Assembly: GCA_021825925.1 (NCBI GenBank)
Contig: JAKAFP010000005.1
Span: 338,661 to 402,660, forward strand
Source: Chloroflexota bacterium
GTDB lineage: Bacteria; Chloroflexota; Anaerolineae; Anaerolineales; Anaerolineaceae
DNA length: 64,000 bases
Direction: 5' to 3'
A program made the translations under genes and the position numbers. A model generated the notes under the pieces. The model was not told where the DNA came from, searched no databases, and worked only from the letters and a program-made list of their open reading frames with translations. Shown here one piece after another: positions 50,822 to 59,748 of this stretch (within the stretch, counting starts at the first letter, position 1; each line of letters starts with the position of its first letter).

Positions 50822-52648
50822 TTAATTATTCGATTCAACTGTTTTTAACGTATGCATTTGCTCTACATATTCCAGACTCTGATGTCTGAAATAAGTATTA
50901 TAGAGTCCTGCGTAATTTCCACCCATGGCCAGCAGGGAGTTATGGTTGCCTTCTTCAATAATTGATCCATTTTCCACCACGATGATGCGGTCAGCCGACT
51001 TAACAGTCGAAAGCCGATGAGCGATCAGTATACTGGTGGTCTGGTCAAGGATCAAAGTCAAAGCTTGTTGGATCTGCCACTCAGTAAAAGGATCAATGCT
51101 GGCGGTTGCTTCATCCAAAATAAAGATGGCCGGTTCCTGTACCAACACACGCATTAATGAGACCAACTGCCTTTGTCCCATGGAAAGGCGCGATCCACGC
51201 TCACCCACTTCGGTCACCAATCCATTGGGCAAAGTATCCAGCCACTCACCGTCACCGATCTTTTTGGCAATTCTCACAATTTCAGAATCCGTGACTTCGG
51301 GTTTAGCATAACGGATATTTTCAGCAACACTTCCTGAAAACAGGAATGGCACCTGTGAAACGACCCCCAGGTGACGGCGATAATCATAAAGATCAAAACT
51401 GCGGATGTCATGTCCATCAATCAGCAGCCGCCCCCCTTGAAATTCATAGAAGCGGGCGATCAGCTTTGCGATCGAAGTTTTGCCTGCACCAGTATGACCA
51501 ACGATGGCCAGGTTTTCACCGGCTTTGATGGTTAAATTGAGTTTGTCGAGAATTTGTTCGCTTTCTTTGTAATGAAAACTGACATTTTCAAACACGATCT
51601 CCCCTTTTAAGGGAGGTACGGGTTGGGAATCCGTTTGTACCACGGCTGTAGGCGTATCTATCAGGGCGAACACACGTTCAGAAGCGGAAAGACCGTTCTG
51701 AATCGAGGTCCAAAATGAGGTGATATTCATCACCGGGTACATGAAGCGGTCAAGACTGAGGATAAAGAGATACCAGGCTCCCACGGTGACGATCCCTGTG
51801 ATGGCGCTGTGTGCACCTGCGAAGACCATCACGCCGGTGGCAATACCGGATAATGCATTCAAGGTGGGAAAAACCACCGAAAGCGCCAATCCACGCCTGA
51901 CATTCACATTATATGAAGTGTCGTTGGCTTCGTTGAACTCCTGGTAGATACTGGCTTCCTGTCTGAAGTTCTTGGCTACCGCGATTCCGCTGACCGTTTC
52001 TTTTATAGTGGAGTTCACATTTGCCATGGCTCGCATACCCTGACGGGTGGCCTTGCGGGCAATGGTGCGGTACAAGATGGCGAACAGGGTCACCACCGGG
52101 ATGATGGCAAAAAGGTAGAGCGACAGATGCCACTCGATGACAAAGAGCACGACCGCCAGAATCAACGCCTCAACCACTTGACTGGCAACATCCGTAACCA
52201 GGGTGATCAATTCACCAAAGTCGCGGGTATCAGAGGTAATGCGCGAGACGATCTTGCCGGATGAAAATTCATCATAAAATGAGAGATCGTGTTCCACCGA
52301 GGCGGAATAAGCATCAATGGCCAATTTGGCGACCACATCAGCAATGGTCAAAGCCATCAACCTGCGCAGCCCCCAGTTGAAGAACCAGATTGAGAGGCCG
52401 ATCACCAGAACGGCAGCCCCCACGCCCAGCATGCTCCACAATTGTGGCACCCCTTTAAGTAGATCCACTCCTCGCGAAACGATGATCGGTAGTAGAGAAC
52501 CTGCTCCGGCAATGGCCAGAGTCAACAAAGAAACCACCACCAGGCGCTTCCATTGCGGTTTAAAATAGCCCACAATACGCCGGGTCAGTTCCTTATCGTC
52601 GTAAGTGCGATCGTATTTTTCTGCGTCAAGACCTTCAAAAAAGCCCAT
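50822..52648 (-). CDS. ABC exporter half-transporter, catalytic-site subunit
   Basis: 608 residues: a six-TM export domain (about 30-330) and an ATPase domain (about 350-590). Walker A GHTGAGKTS (Lys near 389), Walker B FILDEATASID with catalytic Glu513. The signature motif is LSMGQ (488-492) instead of LSGGQ. Together with the next gene it forms a heterodimeric exporter of the TM287/288 or BmrCD type: this subunit supplies the functional Glu but the weak signature. Substrate (drug, lipid or peptide) unknown. It follows its partner by 94 bases with a short tandem repeat between. Confidence 0.93.
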   Translation of the reverse strand: MGFFEGLDAEKYDRTYDDKELTRRIVGYFKPQWKRLVVVSLLTLAIAGAGSLLPIIVSRGVDLLKGVPQLWSMLGVGAAVLVIGLSIWFFNWGLRRLMALTIADVVAKLAIDAYSASVEHDLSFYDEFSSGKIVSRITSDTRDFGELITLVTDVASQVVEALILAVVLFVIEWHLSLYLFAIIPVVTLFAILYRTIARKATRQGMRAMANVNSTIKETVSGIAVAKNFRQEASIYQEFNEANDTSYNVNVRRGLALSVVFPTLNALSGIATGVMVFAGAHSAITGIVTVGAWYLFILSLDRFMYPVMNITSFWTSIQNGLSASERVFALIDTPTAVVQTDSQPVPPLKGEIVFENVSFHYKESEQILDKLNLTIKAGENLAIVGHTGAGKTSIAKLIARFYEFQGGRLLIDGHDIRSFDLYDYRRHLGVVSQVPFLFSGSVAENIRYAKPEVTDSEIVRIAKKIGDGEWLDTLPNGLVTEVGERGSRLSMGQRQLVSLMRVLVQEPAIFILDEATASIDPFTEWQIQQALTLILDQTTSILIAHRLSTVKSADRIIVVENGSIIEEGNHNSLLAMGGNYAGLYNTYFRHQSLEYVEQMHTLKTVESNN

Positions 52649-52669
52649 GGTTCCTCAAAAACTAGAATC

Positions 52670-52697
52670 GTGAACCGTAATTTGTGAACCGTAATTT
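52670..52697. repeat. Tandem 14-base repeat between ABC half-transporter genes
   Basis: GTGAACCGTAATTT occurs twice in direct contact. The following 45 bases contain related ACGAATTACGG-like words in both orientations. It resembles short intergenic repeats built on CGTAATT/AATTACG seen elsewhere, and may form alternative hairpins. Confidence 0.7.
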
Positions 52698-52742
52698 ACG
52701 AGAATTTACGAATCACGGTAAATACATTACGAATTACGGCCC

Positions 52743-54500
52743 TTATTCACTAAATATCCTTCGATAGGCGTCACTGGTGCGCATCAGATCGTCGTGAGTG
52801 CCGGCAGCGGTCAAAGCCCCACCCTTGACCACTAATATTAAATCAGCCCAGCGGATCTGAGACAGCCGGTGAGTGATGATAAACGTGGTGCGCCCCTTTG
52901 CCGCGGCGTAAATGGCCCGTTGGATCTTATCTTCTGTTGCTGAGTCAATCGCGCTGGTGGAATCATCCAACATCAGAATACGCGGATCGGTCAAAAAAGC
53001 CCGCGCCAGTGCCAACCGTTGACGCTGTCCGCCAGAAAGGGTGACACCGCGTTCACCAATGATGGTCTGATACCCATCGGCAAAAGTTTCTATAAATTCA
53101 TGCGCCTGGGCGGCTTTTGCAGCTTCTTCGATCTCCCGCTGTGAGGCGCCAGGTTTGCCGAAAGCAATGTTTTCGGCAATGGTACGTGAAAAAAGGAAAA
53201 TATCCTGTTCGATGATGGAGATATTTCGACGCAGGTTTTCGAGGTTCCAATCACGGACGTCAACACCATCCACCAACACCTGCCCTTCACTGACATCGTA
53301 AGTACGATTGATCAGACGTGCCAGTGAAGTCTTACCCGATCCGGTTTGACCCACAATGGCAACCGTTTGGCCGGGTTCCACCTTGAAACTAATTTGGCTG
53401 AGTACCGGGTCGCCCTCCGCATAACGGAATGTAACAAATCGGAATTCGACTTCTCCACGCATTGGCCGCGCATAGCCCATCGCATTTTGATCCAGATTGT
53501 CTTCGCGGTTCATGACCTCAAGGATCCTTTTTGCTCCGGCCAATCCGAGCGAGATCCTCGAATAAGCCCACAGCGAGGCAAAAGTCGGAAAATCCAGCAT
53601 CAACAGCAAACCAAAATAGCCGACCACTTCGCCGATATCAATCCTGCCGGCACGGAAAAGAAGCAAGGCATGCAGCAGCCCGGCGGCCAGGGCAATACCG
53701 TAGAGCAGCAGCGGAAGGAAGCGGGCTTCCTTATTCCCCTGCTCCACCGAGGCGTCTTTGTAACGTTTGACATTTTGCTTGAAAAGTGCGATCTCAGCGA
53801 TTTCCCGTGCTGAGCCTTTGACGGTTTCGACGCCATCCAACGATTCTGCCAAACGAATATTCAGCGCGCCAAAGGACTCTCTCACCTCTTCAGTGATGGG
53901 CGCCAATCCGCGCATGTATATACGCAATGTAAAAAAGTACAACACAATGAAGGCTGCGGGTACGATCACCAACTGCATATCATATCTGGGGGCCGCGACC
54001 ACCGGGAAGATCAGGAAGGTTAGTGACCCCACAACCATGTTCAAACCGGGACTGAAAAGAAAATTCACCTCGCGCACATCATTTGTGGCGCGTGCCATGG
54101 TATCACCCACAGGTTGAAGATTATGAAAGGTCATGCTTTTGCCCAGCAGGCTGGTATAAAGTTCACGCCGGACAGCACGTTCCACCCTTTGGGCAATGAA
54201 TTCGAACCCAAAATTGCGGGAGAACTGAAGCACCCCCCGTCCTACCGAGCAAGCCAGAATGACCGCCGTAATTGCGACCAAAGCTTTATTGTCAAAAGTA
54301 GCAGCTGAAACAACATTGAAAGCCTCACCCACTTTGACCTGGATGATGGCCAACAATCCGGCATTACCAAGAGCACCAGCCAGGGCGATCAAAACGATCG
54401 GCCATTGATGTATGGCATGCGAAAAAATCCAACGCGCAGGAGATCTGCGGTCGGTTTTATATTGCTGTGGAATCGTAAATTCTGAAATAGTGTCTGTCAT
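52743..54500 (-). CDS. ABC exporter half-transporter, degenerate-site subunit
   Basis: 585 residues: six-TM export domain (about 35-320) and ATPase domain (about 340-575). Walker A GQTGSGKTSLARLINR, signature LSGGQRQRLALARAFL, but Walker B is LMLDDSTSAID: Asp513 replaces the catalytic glutamate. This is the hallmark of the degenerate site in heterodimeric exporters (TM287, BmrC). Paired with the partner's LSMGQ signature, one ATP site is slow and one active. First gene of the leftward pair. Confidence 0.94.
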   Translation of the reverse strand: MTDTISEFTIPQQYKTDRRSPARWIFSHAIHQWPIVLIALAGALGNAGLLAIIQVKVGEAFNVVSAATFDNKALVAITAVILACSVGRGVLQFSRNFGFEFIAQRVERAVRRELYTSLLGKSMTFHNLQPVGDTMARATNDVREVNFLFSPGLNMVVGSLTFLIFPVVAAPRYDMQLVIVPAAFIVLYFFTLRIYMRGLAPITEEVRESFGALNIRLAESLDGVETVKGSAREIAEIALFKQNVKRYKDASVEQGNKEARFLPLLLYGIALAAGLLHALLLFRAGRIDIGEVVGYFGLLLMLDFPTFASLWAYSRISLGLAGAKRILEVMNREDNLDQNAMGYARPMRGEVEFRFVTFRYAEGDPVLSQISFKVEPGQTVAIVGQTGSGKTSLARLINRTYDVSEGQVLVDGVDVRDWNLENLRRNISIIEQDIFLFSRTIAENIAFGKPGASQREIEEAAKAAQAHEFIETFADGYQTIIGERGVTLSGGQRQRLALARAFLTDPRILMLDDSTSAIDSATEDKIQRAIYAAAKGRTTFIITHRLSQIRWADLILVVKGGALTAAGTHDDLMRTSDAYRRIFSE

Positions 54501-55065
54501 TTTATTGGGATGCTAAGTTTATCACCAAGTGTTTATTAAAGAGATGACCCTTAAGGAGTATTGCAATTTATTTTAAGAACAATTATGCTCTAACCATTCT
54601 GCTTATTGAAAAAAAGGTAAACAGCAATGAATTTCAGGTTTGTTTCACCCTTTTTTATTTATTAACAATTTTAATCCGATAAAACCAATAATAGTTGCAT
54701 ATTAAAACAATTTATTAGAAAACAACCAAGTTTTACGTAAAATTCATTTCTTTTCATTAGTCATTGTCATACAATAATTTGCGCTCTCGTAGCAGTTGAG
54801 TCTTGAATTATGCTCTTTTTCATTTTTTTACGGAATTCAGGTGACAATTAATATTACCTTTGTTCCTTTTTTTTGAAATAATATGTCTCTATAATTATTT
54901 TTAGTAATAATGCCTGAATTTGGCATGAATAAACTCACATTAGACTTACCAGATTACACTTGACATAATAATCCATATCCGAAAGGAGGTGAAAGTAGAC
55001 TTAGAGTGTTTTTTGTCTGCAATAGAATTATCTAAACCACCTTATACATACTTTGGAGGAGAACG
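54501..55065 (+). promoter_or_regulatory. Long AT-rich leader/promoter region of the bmp operon
   Basis: No gene is visible in 54501-54930. A likely promoter is TAGACT (54941-54946), 17-base spacer, CATAAT (54964-54969); a small dyad ATGCC/GGCAT lies upstream at 54909-54925. After it an isolated GAAAGGAGGTGAAAG (54981-54995) resembles a ribosome site without an ATG, about 75 bases before the true start, which has GGAGGAG. No purine riboswitch pattern is seen. Confidence 0.5.
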
Positions 55066-56094
55066 ATGTCTAAGAAATTGATGTTCGTAGTAACAATTCT
55101 GGTAACTTTGACCTTTGTACTGTCTGCATGTGCCAAAGCCGCCCCTGCCACCCCTGAAGCTGCTCCAGCAGAAGCTGGTCTCATCAAAGTTTTCGGCGCC
55201 TACGCCACCCCCATCGAAGAACCTTGGGATGGTGTCATCCATGCTGCACTTCAAAAAGCTGCGGATGCAGGCAAGATCGAATACACCTATCAGGAAAACA
55301 TCGGTTACTCTGGTGACATGGAACGTGTTCTGCGCGAAGTTTGCGAAGGACAGAAACCCAACCTTATTATGGGTGATGCATTCGGTAATGAAGAAGCCGT
55401 TCGCCGTGTGGCAAAAGATTTCCCCGAGATCGCCTTCGCTTTTGGTTCCGGTTCCGGCCCCAGCGAACCCAATGTTGCCGTTTTCGATAACTGGATCCAC
55501 GAACCTGCTTACCTGATGGGTATGCTGGCCGGTGGATTAACCACCAGCAACAAAATTGGTATCGTCGGCGCCATGCCTGTGCCAGAAGTAAACCGCTTGG
55601 CCAACGCTTTCATCGCCGGTGCCAAATCTCAAAATCCCGATGCAGTTGTCATGGTTTCCTTTATCAATAGCTGGTTCGATCCTGCCGCCGCCAAAGAAGC
55701 TGCTTTGGCCATGGTTGATAATGGCGCCGACGTTCTCTATGCAGAACGCTTTGGTGTTATTGACGCCGCTGCTGAAAAAGGCCTCTTCGCTTTTGGTAAC
55801 ATGAGCGATCAGAACGAACTTGCACCTGAATTTGTGGTCACCAGCGCTGTCTGGAACATGGATCCGACTGTTGATTATCTGATCAAACAGGTCACCGCCG
55901 GTACCTTCACTGCACAGGACCTCAAAGACTTCTCAATGATGGGCAAGGGCGGCGCCTCACTGGCTCCCTTCCATAATGTTGAAAGCAAAATCCCTGCTGA
56001 TCTCCTCGCCTCTGTCAAAGCCAAAGAAGCTGAGATCATGAGTGGTATGTTCCGCGTGGATGTTGACGAAGCCCAACCTGCTGGCTCCAACTAA
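55066..56094 (+). CDS. bmpA: Bmp-family (PnrA-like) nucleoside-binding lipoprotein
   Basis: 342 residues. Lipoprotein signal ending in LSAC, short Ala/Pro linker, then the Bmp domain: VFGAYATPIEEPWDGVIHAAL, NIGYSGDMERVLREVCEGQK (in part), NWIHEPAYLMGMLAGGLT, IGIVGAMPVPEVNRLANAFI-type core and SWFDPAAAKEAALAMVDNGAD. Members bind nucleosides or nucleobases for ABC import. The operon's enzymes suggest a purine-like base. GGAGGAG precedes the ATG. Two hairpins follow, which would favour excess binding protein. Confidence 0.93.
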   Translation: MSKKLMFVVTILVTLTFVLSACAKAAPATPEAAPAEAGLIKVFGAYATPIEEPWDGVIHAALQKAADAGKIEYTYQENIGYSGDMERVLREVCEGQKPNLIMGDAFGNEEAVRRVAKDFPEIAFAFGSGSGPSEPNVAVFDNWIHEPAYLMGMLAGGLTTSNKIGIVGAMPVPEVNRLANAFIAGAKSQNPDAVVMVSFINSWFDPAAAKEAALAMVDNGADVLYAERFGVIDAAAEKGLFAFGNMSDQNELAPEFVVTSAVWNMDPTVDYLIKQVTAGTFTAQDLKDFSMMGKGGASLAPFHNVESKIPADLLASVKAKEAEIMSGMFRVDVDEAQPAGSN

Positions 56095-56099
56095 TAAAT

Positions 56100-56145
56100 C
56101 AGGCCTTTTCATAAGCCTTTGATATTTCCACTATGAGAAGGCCTG
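56100..56145 (+). terminator. First intercistronic hairpin after bmpA
   Basis: CAGGCCTTTTCATA pairs with TATGAGAAGGCCTG (one G-U) across 18 bases. No T tract, so more likely 3' protection than termination. Confidence 0.6.
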
Positions 56146-56161
56146 AAAATTGATGGTTAAG

Positions 56162-56200
56162 GAAAGCGAAGTTTTTTCCAACAGGAGAAACTTCGCTTTC
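56162..56200 (+). terminator. Second intercistronic hairpin after bmpA
   Basis: GAAAGCGAAGTTT pairs perfectly with AAACTTCGCTTTC across 13 bases. Followed by TAGCCC, no T tract. Together with the first hairpin it separates binding-protein from transporter expression. Confidence 0.6.
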
Positions 56201-56251
56201 TAGCCCTAATCATCAATATGCAAATATCAATAATGACTTCGAGGTGCACAC

Positions 56252-57739
56252 ATGCACGCTGTTGAAATGAAGGGAATTGTTAAAAAGTTTGCCGATCTAG
56301 TGGCAAGCGATCACGTAGATTTTACTTTGGAACAAGGCGAGATTCATGCGTTATTGGGGGAAAATGGGGCAGGGAAAACAACCCTCATGCGCATTTTATA
56401 TGGATTATACAATGCAGATGAAGGCCAAATACTCATCAACGAATCCCCAGCTGTGATCCGTTCTCCCAAGGATGCGATCAACCTGGGCATTGGCATGGTC
56501 ACCCAGCATTTCACGCTTGTACCAACACTTACTGTTGCTGAGAATATGGTTTTGGGAGAAAGTGGAAGCCTCACCCTAAACCTATCTGAGGTTGAGAAAA
56601 AAGTTGCTGCAGCCTCTGAACGTTTTGGCATCCCAGTAAAACCACAAGCATTAATCAAACATCTATCCGTTGGCGAACGTCAACGTGTTGAGATTTTAAA
56701 AGCACTCTACCACGACGCCAGGGTCCTGATTCTCGATGAACCTACCGCAGTACTGGTCCCTCAAGAAGTTGAGGTGCTCTTTGAAGCACTTACCCGGCTT
56801 CAAAAAAACGGCCTTTCAGTTATATTCATCAGCCATCACTTGAACGAGGTAATGCAGATCTGTAACCAGGTGACGGTGCTGCGCGATGGAAAGCTGTCTG
56901 GTAAGGTCAAAGTGGCAGAAAGCAACCTAAAAGAGCTAGCCAATATGATGGTCGGGCGCGAAAATTTTGGCGTCAAACGTCAAGGTCAGCGCGAACAGGG
57001 CAAGCTCCAACTGAAAATCGAAAAGATCAATGCCGTTGATAAAAAAGGACTGCCGGCTTTAAAAGATATTTCTCTTGAGGTTCATCAAGGTGAGATCCTG
57101 GGGTTGGCAGGTGTTTCAGGCAACGGTCAAACAGAGCTTTCAGCCGTACTTTGCGGTACACAAAAGATCACCAGCGGAAAAATCATAGCAGGTGATGTGG
57201 ATCTTTCCAACGCGGATACCAGTAGTGTCTGCGCAGCTGGAGTTGGCCGCATCCCTGAAGACCGCCACGCCAACATGGTTGGCGAACTTTCAGTTGCTGA
57301 AAACCTGGTTTTGGACCAATTGCAGAATTTTGTGAAAAATGGCATTTTGGACTACGGGAAAATTCAGAAGAACGCTGAAGAATTGATCAAATCTTTCCAT
57401 ATCAAGGCGAGTCCTAGCGACCGTGTGCGCACACTCTCTGGCGGAAACATGCAAAAAGTGATGCTGGCACGCACTCTCAGCCAGAATCCGCACACTGTGA
57501 TCGCAAGTCAGCCCACCCGTGGGTTGGATGTGGGTGCGACTGATTATGTTCGCTCCACACTGCTTGAACAACGTGATCGCGGTGCTGCTGTCTTGCTGCT
57601 TTCAGAAGACCTTGAAGAAATCATGGCTCTTTCTGATCGCATCGCTGTCATCTATAGTGGCCAGATCATGGGCATTTTATCCGCCCAAGAAGCCACCGCA
57701 GAAAAACTGGGCCTGATGATGGCCGGTACTCCAGCTTAG
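56252..57739 (+). CDS. Nucleoside-type ABC transporter ATPase (two domains)
   Basis: 495 residues with two ABC domains, as in YufO/MglA-type importers. First: Walker A GENGAGKTTLMRIL, GMVTQHFTLVPTLTVAENMV, signature LSVGERQRVEILKAL, Walker B LILDEPTAVLVP. Second: GVSGNGQTELSAVLCG, IPEDRHANMVGELSVAENL, signature LSGGNMQKVMLARTL, ASQPTRGLDVGA in the Walker B position (no Asp-Glu), so only the first site is likely a full ATPase. GAGGTGCACAC precedes the ATG. Confidence 0.93.
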   Translation: MHAVEMKGIVKKFADLVASDHVDFTLEQGEIHALLGENGAGKTTLMRILYGLYNADEGQILINESPAVIRSPKDAINLGIGMVTQHFTLVPTLTVAENMVLGESGSLTLNLSEVEKKVAAASERFGIPVKPQALIKHLSVGERQRVEILKALYHDARVLILDEPTAVLVPQEVEVLFEALTRLQKNGLSVIFISHHLNEVMQICNQVTVLRDGKLSGKVKVAESNLKELANMMVGRENFGVKRQGQREQGKLQLKIEKINAVDKKGLPALKDISLEVHQGEILGLAGVSGNGQTELSAVLCGTQKITSGKIIAGDVDLSNADTSSVCAAGVGRIPEDRHANMVGELSVAENLVLDQLQNFVKNGILDYGKIQKNAEELIKSFHIKASPSDRVRTLSGGNMQKVMLARTLSQNPHTVIASQPTRGLDVGATDYVRSTLLEQRDRGAAVLLLSEDLEEIMALSDRIAVIYSGQIMGILSAQEATAEKLGLMMAGTPA

Positions 57740-57757
57740 ATAGGAAAGGTAGACACT

Positions 57758-58813
57758 ATGCAGAAATTAAAGATCGAACGTGCTCCTGCTCCTGTCTGGA
57801 TGCGGACACTGTTGCCCATCATCGCCATTCCGGTCACCTTCCTGATCACATCCATTGTCATCTTGTTGGCCGGAGCCAATCCGTTTACGGCTTACTATAA
57901 CTTTCTGATCGTTCCTTTGGCCAGTAAATCCAGCGCCATTGAGGTTCTGGTCAAATCCACTCCCCTTTTACTGACAGGTGCCGCTGTGGCCTTTGCCTTC
58001 AAAGGTGGGTATTGGAACATCGGTGCTGAAGGTCAGTTGTATGCCGGTGCCATCGTGGCCACCTTTGTGGGCACCACCCTGAAAGATGTCTCACCCATCC
58101 TTGGCATTCCAGCCATGATCCTCGGCGGGTTTGCAGGCGGTTTACTTTGGGCACTGCCCTCAGCGCTGCTCAAGGTGAAACTCGGCGTGGATGAGATCGT
58201 TACCACCTTGTTGATGAACTCGATCGTGCTTAACGTCACGAGTTTTCTTCTCAATGGACCCTGGCGCAACCCGGTTTCCATGTGGCCGCAAAGCCCTGAA
58301 ATATCAGCAGGCACAATTTTTCCAAAACTGATCCCTAGAACCCGTCTTCATTTTGGGATCATCGTTGCTGCCGCCGTGATCCTGGTCATCTGGTTTGTGA
58401 TCAATCGCACCTCCTTTGGTCTGAAGATGCGTGCCGTCGGTCTGAGCAAGGAAGGCGCCAAGTTTGCAGGCATAAAGGTTAACAAGACCATGCTGACCGT
58501 GGCGCTGATCAGTGGCGGTATTGCTGGTCTGGCGGGTGCCGGTGAAGTGGCTGGTATTCACTTCCACTTGATTGACGCCATCTCAGACGGACTTGGGTAC
58601 TCAGGTGTGATCATCGCCACCCTCGGCGGATTGCATCCCTTTGGGGTCAGTCTTGCCGCCCTATTCTTGGGTCTCATTGATACAGGTGCTCAAACGGTAT
58701 CAAGAGTCATGGGCGTGCCGGTGTATCTGGGTGATGTGGTTCAATCCACCTTGCTGCTGGTCACCTTGTCCCTCTTTGTCTTGCAAAATTACCGCATCCG
58801 GAGGGTAGAATAA
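57758..58813 (+). CDS. Nucleoside-type ABC transporter permease (YufP-like)
   Basis: 351 residues with about nine TM helices. Family landmarks: KSTPLLLTGAAVAFAFKGGY, WNIGAEGQLYAGAI, KLGVDEIVTTLLMNSIVL, FGLKMRAVGLSKEGAKFAGI and GGIAGLAGAGEVAGI, typical of the YufP/BmpC group. Forms the channel with the next permease. Stop and next start overlap by one base (TAATG). Confidence 0.93.
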   Translation: MQKLKIERAPAPVWMRTLLPIIAIPVTFLITSIVILLAGANPFTAYYNFLIVPLASKSSAIEVLVKSTPLLLTGAAVAFAFKGGYWNIGAEGQLYAGAIVATFVGTTLKDVSPILGIPAMILGGFAGGLLWALPSALLKVKLGVDEIVTTLLMNSIVLNVTSFLLNGPWRNPVSMWPQSPEISAGTIFPKLIPRTRLHFGIIVAAAVILVIWFVINRTSFGLKMRAVGLSKEGAKFAGIKVNKTMLTVALISGGIAGLAGAGEVAGIHFHLIDAISDGLGYSGVIIATLGGLHPFGVSLAALFLGLIDTGAQTVSRVMGVPVYLGDVVQSTLLLVTLSLFVLQNYRIRRVE

Positions 58814-59730
58814 TGGAATCAGTCCTCTTTATCGTTGGGTTGCTGGCAGCCATGCTGCGCGTGGCTACTCCCCTGATCTACGGTACCCTCGGCGAACTCT
58901 TCTCTGAACGTTCCGGGATCCTTAATCTGGGAATCGAAGGCACCATGTTTTTGGGCGCCTTTGTCGGTTTTGCTGTCGCTTCCTTGAGTGGTTCGCTCTG
59001 GCTTGGATTGTTGGGAGCCATTATTGCCGGTGTACTGGCTGGATTATTGATGTCCCTTCTTTCAGTTCGCCTGGGTGTCAATCAACATGTCGCCGGACTT
59101 GGCATCACCCTTTTGGCAACAGGTATTTCTCTGTTTGCCTTTAGAGTCATCTTCGGTGAGAACAAACTGCCCCCTGCCATTGAATCGTTCCCGATGCTCC
59201 AGATCCTGCCAGAATCAAATCCGCTGGCACCGATCACCAACCAGTATTTGTTAACCTACATCGGTATAATCTTGATCCCCCTCGTCTGGTGGATCATCAG
59301 CAAAACCCGTTTTGGTCTGCAGATCCGGGCCGTGGGTGAAAACCCCGAAGCTGCAGATGCAGCTGGTTTGAACGTCTATGCCATCCGCACCAGGGCATTG
59401 GCGATCGGCGGTGGTCTAATGGCCATTGGCGGCGCATTCCTGACCCTGGCACAACTCGGTTCCTTTACCTTTGGTATTGTTGCCGGGCGTGGCTGGGTGT
59501 GTATCGCTCTGATCATCTTTGCCAACTGGCAGGCGGTCAGCGTTTTATGGGGAGCCCTCATCTTTGCCGGCGTGCAGGCACTTCAGCTTCGTCTGCAAAC
59601 CCTTGGCATCAAACTTCCCTACGAGTTATTCCTTTCATTACCCTACGTCGTAACCATCATCGCCCTAACCCTGGCAGGCAGAGGTGTTTCTGCACCTTCT
59701 GCTTTGCTCAAAGCCTATCGCCGCGAATAA
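58813..59730 (+). CDS. Nucleoside-type ABC transporter permease (YufQ-like)
   Basis: 305 residues, about eight TM helices. Landmarks: ATPLIYGTLGELFSERSGIL, NLGIEGTMFLGAFVGFA, VNQHVAGLGITLLATGISLF, FGLQIRAVGENPEAADAAGL and GRGWVCIALIIFANW. Typical second permease of Bmp-type importers. Translationally coupled to the first. Confidence 0.93.
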   Translation: MESVLFIVGLLAAMLRVATPLIYGTLGELFSERSGILNLGIEGTMFLGAFVGFAVASLSGSLWLGLLGAIIAGVLAGLLMSLLSVRLGVNQHVAGLGITLLATGISLFAFRVIFGENKLPPAIESFPMLQILPESNPLAPITNQYLLTYIGIILIPLVWWIISKTRFGLQIRAVGENPEAADAAGLNVYAIRTRALAIGGGLMAIGGAFLTLAQLGSFTFGIVAGRGWVCIALIIFANWQAVSVLWGALIFAGVQALQLRLQTLGIKLPYELFLSLPYVVTIIALTLAGRGVSAPSALLKAYRRE

Positions 59731-59748
59731 GCGGCAGGAGATACGATT

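Noticed and set aside
52670..52742. CRISPR-like array between ABC genes
   Set aside because: The 14-base units are in direct contact with no spacers and there are only two exact copies.
54501..55065. Purine riboswitch upstream of bmpA
   Set aside because: The transporter context made it plausible, but the conserved purine-aptamer loop sequences are not present.
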